A stretch of DNA of 5,580 nt. Origin: Caryophanales bacterium UBA3210. Lineage in GTDB: Bacteria > Bacillota_I > Bacilli_A > RFN20 > CAG-449. Both the position numbers and the translations under genes were made by a program. Positions within the stretch are counted from its first letter, which is position 1, and each line of letters starts with the position of its first letter. Of the stretch, positions 1 to 5,250 are shown one piece after another. The notes beneath the pieces were generated by a model. That model did no database searches. It worked only from the letters and a program-made list of their open reading frames with translations, and was not told the origin of the DNA. The stretch covers positions 1 through 5,580 of the forward strand of contig DEWM01000088.1 in NCBI GenBank assembly GCA_002363635.1. Direction: 5' to 3'.

Positions 1-89
1 TCAGTAAATTCTTCATTGTGTAATCCGCGGTGGGCAACTCCCTTTAAGATAAGTGGATTAATATGTGAGATGAATGTCTTTTTATTCAT
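1..89 (-). CDS. Glycerophosphodiester phosphodiesterase, N-terminal fragment (cut by window edge)
   Basis: Only the first 29 codons are present; the gene runs off the left edge. The residues after a short lysine-rich start read VAHRGLHNEEFT. The AHRG block (His20-Arg21-Gly22) is the signature N-terminal active-site strand of the GDPD TIM-barrel family, and the following asparagine and glutamates fit the usual continuation with a metal/phosphate-binding Glu-Asn just beyond the edge. Family members hydrolyse glycerophosphodiesters to glycerol-3-phosphate and an alcohol. With no signal peptide visible it is probably cytoplasmic. The ATG at 87-89 follows the transporter stop by two bases, and the AGGATGA Shine-Dalgarno lies inside the transporter's last codons, so the two are surely cotranscribed and probably translationally coupled. 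The family call rests on the motif alone. Substrate is unknown. Confidence 0.85.
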   Translation of the reverse strand, partial: MNKKTFISHINPLILKGVAHRGLHNEEFT

Positions 90-91
90 AA

Positions 92-1555
92 TTAATCATC
101 CTGACCTAAACCTTCAAGGCCTTTTGCAAGTTTAGTTTTATTTAAAGTAACATTCTTAACAAAGAAGAAAATAATCATTGAAACAAGAATACATAAAGCA
201 GCATATACTGGTAAATATGCCCAATCTAACGAAGGAACTAACATAAGTGAACCAAGTGCAATCGGAGTAATAGTTTGTGCCGCCATACTTGAAGCATAAT
301 AGTAACCTGTGAAAGCACCAATTTTCTTAGAATTACAAAGTTCAACAACCATTGGGAAAGAATTTAAGTGAACTAAAGCCATACCAAATCCTTTAATAAA
401 CCAAATTACCCAAATAAGAGTTGGGAAGGAACCAGATCCTGCTGCATTTTTTAAGAAAGTAAATGTACCAATAATCCAAATAATATATGAAATAAATGAT
501 AAACCAAGTCCACTAAAGATTGTCCATTTACGTCCAATCTTGCCTGCAATATATCCACCTATAGCATAACCAATAACTGAGCCTAAGCCACCTATAATAG
601 TATTAATCATATTAGATCTAGTCGAAGCACCTAAATAATAAATAGTATAGTTACCCATAAATGTACCAATACCATTATCTGCCATAAACCAGAAGAATTC
701 TGCACCTAAAATTAAGAAAAGCATAATCTTATTTGCGCGTGATAAAGGCTTGTCATCATCAACTTTATCTGCAGTTTGAGACATTTCTTCACCTCTTCTT
801 AATTCATCTGCCATTTCTTCTTCAATCTTATTTTCTTTAACTTTAAATAATAAAACTAAAGCAGAAATAACCATTAATATAGATGCAATTAAGAATGGCA
901 TTTCTAATGCCCAAATATTATTATATGCCCAAGTATGTTCTGCAAGAACTTTTGTTCCATCTTCAAGTGTAGTCATCTTTGTTCCAAGATACTCACTTAA
1001 GACAAAGAATAAACCAACAATAGTAGCAAATGCTCCACCGATATAACCCATGATATTAATAATACCATTAGCTTTAGATCTTAATGGTTTAGGTGTAATA
1101 TCAGGCATTAATGCAACTGCTGGATTACGATACATCATCATAAAGCAAACGACAATGAACATTGTAATAAGTACGCCTACTAAATTATTCATATGATAGA
1201 ACACAGGAATAAATGGGAACACAACTGCACAAACAAATGTACCTACTAAAATATAAGGCATACGTTTACCAAGTTTAGTATGTGTCTTATCTGATAAGTG
1301 TCCAAATATAGGAAGTAAAATTAACGCTGCTAAATTATCAAGTGCCATCATAATACCAACTAAATACTGAACGTGTCTTTCATCAGCATCAGAAAACGCT
1401 TTTTTAAATAATTCAGTCAATAAAGTTGGGCACCATGAGTCATAAACTTGCCAAAGTAAGAGAATGCCAAAAAAAGCAAAGCCAATAATAAATGTACGTT
1501 TATAATTAAGTTTCAACGGTTTTTCATTAATGGCTGTTTGAGTACTATTATCCAT
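92..1555 (-). CDS. MFS transporter of the GPH/SLC45 sugar-porter type
   Basis: This 487-residue protein has about twelve hydrophobic helices in two halves, at roughly residues 21-42, 64-84, 101-120, 124-142, 164-188, 218-238, 277-298, 316-340, 347-367, 379-400, 418-440 and 446-467. A charged cytoplasmic loop rich in Glu, Asp and Lys (about 239-275) joins the halves. The loop after helix 2 carries GHLSDKTHTKLGKRMP (85-100), and residues 143-150 read RNPAVALM followed by PD and RSKANG. These are typical of the GPH:cation symporters and the SLC45/sucrose-transporter branch, which move sugars or glycosides with a cation. The start is well supported: GGAGGAG at 1560-1566 lies four bases upstream. 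The gene has its own promoter with a cre-like palindrome, and the next gene encodes a glycerophosphodiester phosphodiesterase, so a glycerophosphodiester or sugar-phosphodiester substrate is possible but is only inferred. Length and architecture look normal. Confidence 0.88.
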   Translation of the reverse strand: MDNSTQTAINEKPLKLNYKRTFIIGFAFFGILLLWQVYDSWCPTLLTELFKKAFSDADERHVQYLVGIMMALDNLAALILLPIFGHLSDKTHTKLGKRMPYILVGTFVCAVVFPFIPVFYHMNNLVGVLITMFIVVCFMMMYRNPAVALMPDITPKPLRSKANGIINIMGYIGGAFATIVGLFFVLSEYLGTKMTTLEDGTKVLAEHTWAYNNIWALEMPFLIASILMVISALVLLFKVKENKIEEEMADELRRGEEMSQTADKVDDDKPLSRANKIMLFLILGAEFFWFMADNGIGTFMGNYTIYYLGASTRSNMINTIIGGLGSVIGYAIGGYIAGKIGRKWTIFSGLGLSFISYIIWIIGTFTFLKNAAGSGSFPTLIWVIWFIKGFGMALVHLNSFPMVVELCNSKKIGAFTGYYYASSMAAQTITPIALGSLMLVPSLDWAYLPVYAALCILVSMIIFFFVKNVTLNKTKLAKGLEGLGQDD

Positions 1556-1559
1556 ATGT

Positions 1560-1566
1560 CTCCTCC
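1560..1566 (-). promoter_or_regulatory. Strong ribosome binding site of the MFS transporter
   Basis: On the minus strand GGAGGAG is followed by ACAT and then the ATG. It is the best Shine-Dalgarno match in the window and fixes the transporter start. Confidence 0.85.
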
Positions 1567-1580
1567 ATTTATATAATTTA

Positions 1581-1609
1581 ATTATATGACCATTAACCTT
1601 TTTTGAAAA
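1581..1609 (-). promoter_or_regulatory. Sigma-A-type promoter of the MFS transporter-phosphodiesterase operon
   Basis: Reading the minus strand, TTTTCA (1604-1609) and TATAAT (1581-1586) are separated by 17 bases. The -10 is a perfect consensus and the -35 matches four of six positions. Transcription would start near 1574, leaving about 18 bases before the start codon, enough for the GGAGGAG site. The promoter lies downstream of the terminator of the preceding operon, which makes this a separate transcription unit. Confidence 0.75.
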
Positions 1610-1617
1610 TACCCAAA

Positions 1618-1633
1618 TTGTAAGCGCTTACTA
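1618..1633. promoter_or_regulatory. cre-like / LacI-family operator palindrome upstream of the transporter promoter
   Basis: TTGTAAGCGCTTACTA contains a perfect 12-base palindrome GTAAGCGCTTAC (1620-1631). Against the CcpA cre consensus WTGNAARCGNWWWCAW it matches 15 of 16 positions. The dyad centre is about 51 bases upstream of the inferred transcription start and ends eight bases before the -35 box. That position leaves room for either activation or upstream repression by CcpA. Dedicated LacI/GalR-family sugar repressors bind very similar palindromes and cannot be excluded. Confidence 0.75.
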
Positions 1634-1666
1634 TGTGCTAGTTGAATAACTAAATGCAACAATAAT

Positions 1667-1693
1667 AAAAAACTTAGGTCAACTAAACCTAAG
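1667..1693 (-). terminator. Rho-independent terminator after the HAD phosphatase gene
   Basis: On the minus strand CTTAGGT and ACCTAAG pair across a seven-base loop (TTAGTTG) and are followed by six T residues (1667-1672). The stem can be lengthened with a G-T pair and A-T pairs to about 11 pairs. Its ascending arm contains the stop codon TAG (1689-1691) of the phosphatase, so termination begins immediately at the gene end. Confidence 0.88.
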
Positions 1694-2330
1694 CTTTAAA
1701 CATTTTATCTACTAATTCTTCTAATTCTAATAATGAATTAATCTTATATTTATCATCTTCAATAACACCAAATCCATAAGCAGCATGGATGAATTTAACA
1801 CCTGCTCTATCTGATTCTTCTTTATCTTTTAATGTATCTCCAATATAGATGATATCTTCTAATTCATATCCATATTTATCTTTCATCCAAAGAATATTTT
1901 TCCACTTTGGTAAACCTGTATCACCAGCTTGAACAAAGTCTTTAAAATACTTACGCATATTTAATGCATTCATATAATTCTCTATATATCCCTTGTCAGC
2001 GTTAGATACTACAAATAAATCATATTTCTTTTGTAATTTTTCAAGTACTTCTTCTTCGTGAGGATATAGTTTTCCAGGATGTATAGCAAGATATTTTAAT
2101 TCCTCTGCTAGATTAATTCTAAAGAGTTCCATCTGCCTTTCTGGAGTTTCATTAGGGAAATTTAATTTACCTGTTTCTTCAGGTGTTAAACCCATGAAAG
2201 ATTTAATTAGATCTAAATCATAACGATATGAAGTCCCTTCTCTTTCTTGAGCAATATTATATGCTTCCATGAGGGGAACTAAAGCATCCCATAATGTTCC
2301 ATCCATATCAAAAAATAAAGCTTTCTTCAT
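1689..2330 (-). CDS. HAD-family phosphatase (subfamily IA, phosphoglycolate-phosphatase-like)
   Basis: The 213-residue protein carries all four haloacid-dehalogenase motifs. Motif I is FFDMDGTLW, with nucleophile Asp8 and general acid/base Asp10. Motif II is VVSNAD, with Ser109. A Lys at 142 or 144 (LPKWKN) serves as motif III, and IGDTLKDKEES (163-173) is motif IV with Asp165 and Asp169 for magnesium. A helical cap sits between residues 15 and 85, giving the subfamily IA layout of Gph/PGMB-type phosphatases. The length is normal. It should be a soluble cytosolic enzyme that dephosphorylates a small phosphorylated metabolite; the substrate cannot be read from the sequence. GAGGG at 2339-2343, eight bases upstream, supports the ATG. 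The start follows the upstream membrane-protein stop by one base, so they form an operon, ended by the terminator at the stop codon. Confidence 0.9.
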   Translation of the reverse strand: MKKALFFDMDGTLWDALVPLMEAYNIAQEREGTSYRYDLDLIKSFMGLTPEETGKLNFPNETPERQMELFRINLAEELKYLAIHPGKLYPHEEEVLEKLQKKYDLFVVSNADKGYIENYMNALNMRKYFKDFVQAGDTGLPKWKNILWMKDKYGYELEDIIYIGDTLKDKEESDRAGVKFIHAAYGFGVIEDDKYKINSLLELEELVDKMFKA

Positions 2331-2331
2331 A

Positions 2332-2916
2332 TTATTTTCCCTCAGAATTTAATCTTTGTCTTCTTTCAGTTACTTCTTTTAAAACTGTCTCATAGTCTTC
2401 ACCATTTGCAGTTCTAGTTTGGATTTCTTGCAAATCCATAGTTTTAGCTTTTTCAGCTTCCTCTTCCTTTTTAGATTCTTCAACAATTTCAAGAATTGCT
2501 TCAGAAGGTTTAAACCAATGATAAATTGCTTGATAAGTATAATCTAAACCAAAATAAACAAAGATAATACCCATATAGATATTGTATAAGCCTTGTTCAG
2601 TTAAGCCATTAACAAGTTGAATAATATCAATAACAATTAAGAATACTGCAATAGGTAAAGTTAATGCTGCATCTACTCTACTTACTGTCTTTCTATGTTT
2701 AGGAGAAACACAAGACCAAACAAAATTACCAATAGCAAGGAATCCTCCTACTAATGTGATATATAGAAATACATTTCTAAAATTACCTGATGGAGAAATT
2801 ATTCCTACCATTCTTAAAATACCAAGTACAATAAATAAAACTGCAAAAAGGCCTAATTCACCTGAATAAATTAGTTTTGCTTGTGTTAAAGCATCGATTT
2901 TCTTTTTTTCTGTCAT
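2332..2916 (-). CDS. Four-helix membrane protein of unknown function with charged C-terminal tail
   Basis: I do not recognise a characterised family. The 194-residue protein starts with a short basic segment. Four hydrophobic helices follow at about residues 20-40, 49-70, 83-103 and 110-132. The hairpin-like packing with short loops recalls small DUF308/HdeD-type membrane proteins, but I see no diagnostic motif. From about residue 136 onward the chain is soluble and highly charged, with a Glu/Lys-rich stretch (146-158) likely to form a helix or coiled coil facing the cytoplasm. The start is supported by AAGGAGA at 2924-2930. It is the first gene of an operon with the HAD phosphatase (one-base spacing); co-translation suggests a linked role but does not reveal it. 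Confidence 0.8.
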   Translation of the reverse strand: MTEKKKIDALTQAKLIYSGELGLFAVLFIVLGILRMVGIISPSGNFRNVFLYITLVGGFLAIGNFVWSCVSPKHRKTVSRVDAALTLPIAVFLIVIDIIQLVNGLTEQGLYNIYMGIIFVYFGLDYTYQAIYHWFKPSEAILEIVEESKKEEEAEKAKTMDLQEIQTRTANGEDYETVLKEVTERRQRLNSEGK

Positions 2917-2948
2917 AATTTAGTCTCCTTTTTTATATTTATCGTCAA

Positions 2949-2978
2949 TTTATATAATACGTTTTACAAATCTATCGA
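2949..2978 (-). promoter_or_regulatory. Candidate promoter of the membrane protein-phosphatase operon
   Basis: On the minus strand TCGATA (2973-2978) and TATAAA (2949-2954) are separated by 18 bases, giving a start near 2942, about 26 bases ahead of the gene. The -35 matches only four of six positions. Short inverted repeats ATCGTC (2941-2946) and GACGAT (2977-2982) flank the element, and ATCGACGAT (2974-2982) is itself a small dyad, which could be an operator. The -10 also overlaps the end of a coding-like remnant, so the call is tentative. Confidence 0.4.
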
Positions 2979-3030
2979 CGATGTACTCACGGATGGGCAA
3001 CTTTGGGAAATGATCCACCCAAAATTCCAG
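2950..3030 (-). pseudogene. 27-codon coding-like remnant (C-terminal tail of an unidentified protein)
   Basis: Directly after the stop of the decayed pyrophosphatase, and in the same frame, 26 sense codons read LEFWVDHFPKLPIREYIVDR and onward to a TAA at 2950-2952. There is no start codon or ribosome binding site. The first two thirds are visibly richer in G and C than the flanks, with codons such as CTG, CCC, GTC and TAC, unlike the surrounding AT-rich genes. It may be the 3' end of a lost gene brought together with the pyrophosphatase by deletion, or a chance open frame. I do not recognise the family. Confidence 0.25.
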
Positions 3031-3591
3031 TTATTTTTCGTCATTTGAATAGCGGTCTTTATACCATTTTATAAATTCAATAGTTGCATCAGTTCTACCA
3101 TCAGGTCTATTTATTCTTTCTTCATCAATCATTTCAGCCATAGTCTTTGTACAATTTAACGGAATAAATATATACCATAAATCTGATTTAGTTTTTTGTT
3201 TTCATGGCCTCTAATCTCATATGATATTGTTTCTTTCTTTATGCCATTAAACTAATAATATTCTTTTCCATCAAAATATGTTAATCAATCTTTAAAATAA
3301 CAGTTTCTTTAACATTTGAACTAATTCCACTTCTTTTAACAAAGGCTCCAGAATAGCCTGGATTATTAGGATAATTATCTATATAAAATCCTGAGTCTTC
3401 TACAAATACAGGTTTACCTACTTTTAGATATGTTTGTTTTGCCTTTTCTTTAGAGATTAATTCTAAATCATAATATTTGGTTCTTCAAATTCAAATTTAA
3501 AGTAATCAATAACTATTCCTGCTTTTTCAAACTTTTCTTTAGTAGCAATATATTTTCCATAATTGCTAGTTATATAAGTTAAATTCTCCAT
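3031..3591 (-). pseudogene. HAM1/RdgB-like non-canonical purine NTP pyrophosphatase, degraded
   Basis: The ancestral protein can be read only by changing frame. Segment one (3591 to about 3470) begins MENLTYITSNYGKYIATKEK, the N-terminal nucleotide-binding strand (ITSN..K) of the HAM1/RdgB family, which hydrolyses dITP and XTP. Segment two (about 3470-3281) contains PVFVEDSGFYIDNYP and PGYSGAFVKRSG, the catalytic Asp-Ser-Gly block of the family. Segment three (about 3283-3195) has LTYFDGKEYY, then a TAG stop (3252-3254) where CAG would be expected, then FNGIKKE. Segment four (about 3195-3031) ends with LWYIFIPLN and RPDGRTDATIEFIKWYKDRY. Every junction shifts in the direction expected for a net base loss. 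The junction near 3283-3300 also appears to lack some residues, and the last shift lies beside a six-T run (3192-3197). A good AGGAGAC site precedes the ATG, eight bases after the helix-turn-helix gene's stop, so it once was the third gene of that operon. Confidence 0.88.
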
Positions 3592-3599
3592 AAGTCTCC

Positions 3600-4202
3600 T
3601 TATTTTTCATTGATAAATAATAGATAACTTACATCAAAATACTTAATTAGTTTGGCAATATTTTGAAATGAAGCTTTATATAATAATTCATCACTTGAAT
3701 TATATTTTTTTAAAGTATTTAAACTTAATGTGGTTGCTTTACTAATATCATTAAGTGAACAATTCTTTTTTTCACATAATAATCTTAATATTGTCTTCTC
3801 TTTTTCTTTTTTATTGAAATAATCAAGCAATGAAGTAAAATCCATTTCATGAAATATAGAATATATATTCATCATTTCTGTTAAAGGAAGCTTTAAAAAA
3901 ATATATATAAACGATTTATTTGTTCTTAAATGTAAATCAAAATAGTTTTGTCCACACCAATAGGCATCATTATACACACCATAACTATTATCAACTCTCA
4001 CCTCAAAACCAGTAATAGAGAATAATATTTTTTCTACTGGAATATTAATTATATCATCAATTTTATTATTCTCGATTTTTGATAGAAATCCACTTTGAGA
4101 TAGTAAATTAGTAAAAGATGTGAAATTAATTTTATTTCTTACCGCAAGGACAAAAAGCCTAGAAAATGTTTCTCTTAATTTATCCACTTCATAATTATTC
4201 AT
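3600..4202 (-). CDS. Helix-turn-helix protein, probable antitoxin/autorepressor paired with the DUF3990 protein
   Basis: The 200-residue protein has three visible parts. An N-terminal helical segment (1-55) is rich in Asn, Lys and Phe and recalls small DUF3791-like partners without a clear match. A central aromatic-rich region (about 56-130) includes YWCGQNYFDLHLRTNKSF and then a hydrophobic stretch IYIFLKLPL. The C-terminal region (about 134-196) is a compact Xre-like helix-turn-helix: TILRLLCEKKNCSLNDISKA, TTLSLNTLKKY and FQNIAKLIKYFDVSYLLF. It should bind DNA, and the dyad over the operon promoter is the obvious target. The ATG (4200-4202) overlaps the preceding gene's end by eight bases. 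The only upstream purine-rich stretch is weak (GGTGATGG), so translation probably depends on coupling to the upstream gene. The antitoxin role is inferred from gene overlap, order and partner, not proven. Confidence 0.75.
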   Translation of the reverse strand: MNNYEVDKLRETFSRLFVLAVRNKINFTSFTNLLSQSGFLSKIENNKIDDIINIPVEKILFSITGFEVRVDNSYGVYNDAYWCGQNYFDLHLRTNKSFIYIFLKLPLTEMMNIYSIFHEMDFTSLLDYFNKKEKEKTILRLLCEKKNCSLNDISKATTLSLNTLKKYNSSDELLYKASFQNIAKLIKYFDVSYLLFINEK

Positions 4203-4860
4203 TATCCATCACCAGATCCCTAAGTCTAACACCTTTTTTATATCTATCAGCTTCTAATAAATCCGTAAAAATTTTATCAGCATCAAGCTTTCTTTTATAA
4301 TAGTCTTCTTGACTCTTCTCAGTAACTTCTTGATAATCAATAAATTTTATTAATTTAAAAGCTCTTTCTGATATTAAAACATATTGTTTTCCTAAATCAC
4401 CAGCTGTAAAAATAGAATTTAAAGATTCTAAAGTTATTTCACTTCTAACAAAAGCTTCAGGAAAATGGAAATAGCTATCGTCAGCTCTATATCCTATAAC
4501 AATATCATAATCATTAACATTTAATAAATATTTATCATCAAGATATTTCAATTCTCTAGGAAAATTATTTTTTAAACTACTAGATAATTCTCTATTATGC
4601 ATAAGTAAACTAACCCAGTATAAAACATCATTAAAAGGCGGCTTAGTTAAATCAAGAATTTTAAGTCTATCATCTCTTAAAATATATTTATTTATATATC
4701 CTTTTCCACTTCTTTTGGCAGCCCATTCTTTGGCTAGTTCTTTATTAGTCGTGCAATAAAATCCTATCCCATAATCATTATGGATATTCCCTTTTAAAAA
4801 TTCAGGTTTTTTTATTATAAATTCACTGCCATGATATAATGTTCTTTCCATACAAATCAT
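4195..4860 (-). CDS. DUF3990 family protein, ADP-ribosyltransferase-like probable toxin
   Basis: The 221-residue protein opens with LYHGS (8-12), then NDYGIGFYCTTNKELAKEWA (28-47), a pattern typical of DUF3990 and reminiscent of the His/Tyr strands of ADP-ribosyltransferase folds. Downstream are YDIVIGYRADDSYFHF (118-133) and GKQYVLISERAF (157-168). His10, Tyr35 and a Glu/Gln near 159-165 are candidate catalytic positions by analogy with H-Y-E transferases. That assignment is inference. No signal peptide or membrane helix is visible, so it should act in the cytoplasm, perhaps modifying a protein or nucleic acid. It is first in an operon and overlaps the helix-turn-helix gene by eight bases. 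Neither the ATG used here nor an in-frame ATG at 4849-4851 (Met4) has a Shine-Dalgarno site, so the true start could be Met4 and translation is probably weak. Confidence 0.82.
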   Translation of the reverse strand: MICMERTLYHGSEFIIKKPEFLKGNIHNDYGIGFYCTTNKELAKEWAAKRSGKGYINKYILRDDRLKILDLTKPPFNDVLYWVSLLMHNRELSSSLKNNFPRELKYLDDKYLLNVNDYDIVIGYRADDSYFHFPEAFVRSEITLESLNSIFTAGDLGKQYVLISERAFKLIKFIDYQEVTEKSQEDYYKRKLDADKIFTDLLEADRYKKGVRLRDLVMDNE

Positions 4861-4861
4861 T

Positions 4862-4925
4862 TGTGTATATATTTTTGTAGTTTTAGTATATTGTATTACA
4901 CTAAAATATCAATTTTGTATACACA
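4862..4925. promoter_or_regulatory. Nested dyad operator over the toxin-antitoxin-like promoter
   Basis: Two pairs of inverted half-sites share one centre (4893.5). The outer pair is TGTGTATA (4862-4869) with TATACACA (4918-4925). The inner pair is TTTTAGT (4881-4887) with ACTAAAA (4900-4906). The arms are separated by 11 bases on both sides, with 12 bases in the middle. Counting all positions, 22 of 32 pairs are complementary. The inner arms cover the promoter spacer and part of the -10, so a dimeric repressor bound here would block RNA polymerase. The helix-turn-helix protein of the same operon is the natural candidate. Confidence 0.7.
4885..4912 (-). promoter_or_regulatory. Promoter of the DUF3990/helix-turn-helix operon
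   Basis: On the minus strand TTGATA (4907-4912) and TATACT (4885-4890) are separated by 16 bases; each hexamer matches five of six consensus positions. Transcription would start near 4878, leaving a leader of only about 18 bases that contains no ribosome binding site. Confidence 0.75.
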
Positions 4926-4953
4926 TCCTTTTGGCTTTATTATATCAACAAAC

Positions 4954-5029
4954 GTAACCTTTTACAATAAATTATTACACAGTATTGTAACCTTTTCATA
5001 TATGCCTAAAGATAATTTGTTACCTTTTT
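4954..5029. repeat. Three phased GTWACCTTTT repeats
   Basis: GTAACCTTTT occurs at 4954-4963 and 4987-4996, and GTTACCTTTT at 5019-5028, with starts 33 and 32 bases apart. The CCTTTT core also occurs at 4927-4932, 31 bases before the first. The spacing is about three helical turns, so all cores lie on one face of the DNA. The sequence between the cores is not conserved. They sit 40 to 150 bases upstream of the toxin-antitoxin-like promoter and could be sites for a regulator. Confidence 0.5.
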
Positions 5030-5039
5030 CACATTTTAT

Positions 5040-5078
5040 AAAAAAATCCCTCTAGAATTTCAAATCTCCTAAAGGGAT
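5040..5078 (-). terminator. Rho-independent terminator of an upstream minus-strand transcript
   Basis: On the minus strand ATCCCT (5073-5078) pairs with AGGGAT (5046-5051), and after one mismatch TAG pairs with CTA. The loop is 13 bases and the hairpin is followed by seven T residues (5040-5046). No intact gene lies upstream, so it probably served the decayed DUF4143 ATPase gene or something lost between. It also insulates the toxin-antitoxin-like operon from transcription coming from the right. Confidence 0.7.
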
Positions 5079-5250
5079 GTATTGTTATGCTACATTTTTA
5101 TGAAATAATTTTATAATAAACTACTTTTTATTATTAGAAAGTGTTCGGTCAGTTGACAAGGATAACGCGCAAACTGTCTCAACGAGTTATCACAAAAACG
5201 CCCTGATTAAGCACATTAAATAACTCAACTTGAAATGTAAAAAAATCAAA
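5079..5250. other. Gene-free stretch with a GC-rich, inverted-repeat segment
   Basis: No gene is supported here. Bases 5141-5214 have about 46 percent GC, well above the AT-rich flanks. Within it GATAACGCG (5161-5169) faces CGAGTTATC (5183-5191), eight of nine positions complementary, and a third related copy ATAACTC follows at 5220-5226. Short open frames without starts exist on both strands: plus-strand SVDKDNAQTVSTSYHKNALI ending at TAA, and minus-strand LVETVCALSLSTDRTLSNNKK ending at TAG (written here as evidence of openness, not of function). It may be a relic of a foreign gene or of a mobile element end; I do not recognise it. Confidence 0.4.

Noticed and set aside
3002..3023. TTTGGG/CCCAAA hairpin as terminator of the toxin-antitoxin-like operon
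   Set aside because: The six-pair stem is not followed by a T run on either strand, and it lies within a coding-like remnant. No convincing terminator is seen after that operon.
4927..5029. CRISPR array suggested by repeats at about 32-base spacing
   Set aside because: The repeated core is only about 10 bases and is imperfect. CRISPR repeats are normally longer than 20 bases, and no cas genes are present.
4861..5055. Plus-strand open frame of 64 codons starting with TTG
   Set aside because: It has no ribosome binding site, an unusual start and an amino-acid content expected from random AT-rich DNA (Phe, Ile, Ser, Tyr). It overlaps the promoter, operator, phased repeats and terminator of minus-strand units.
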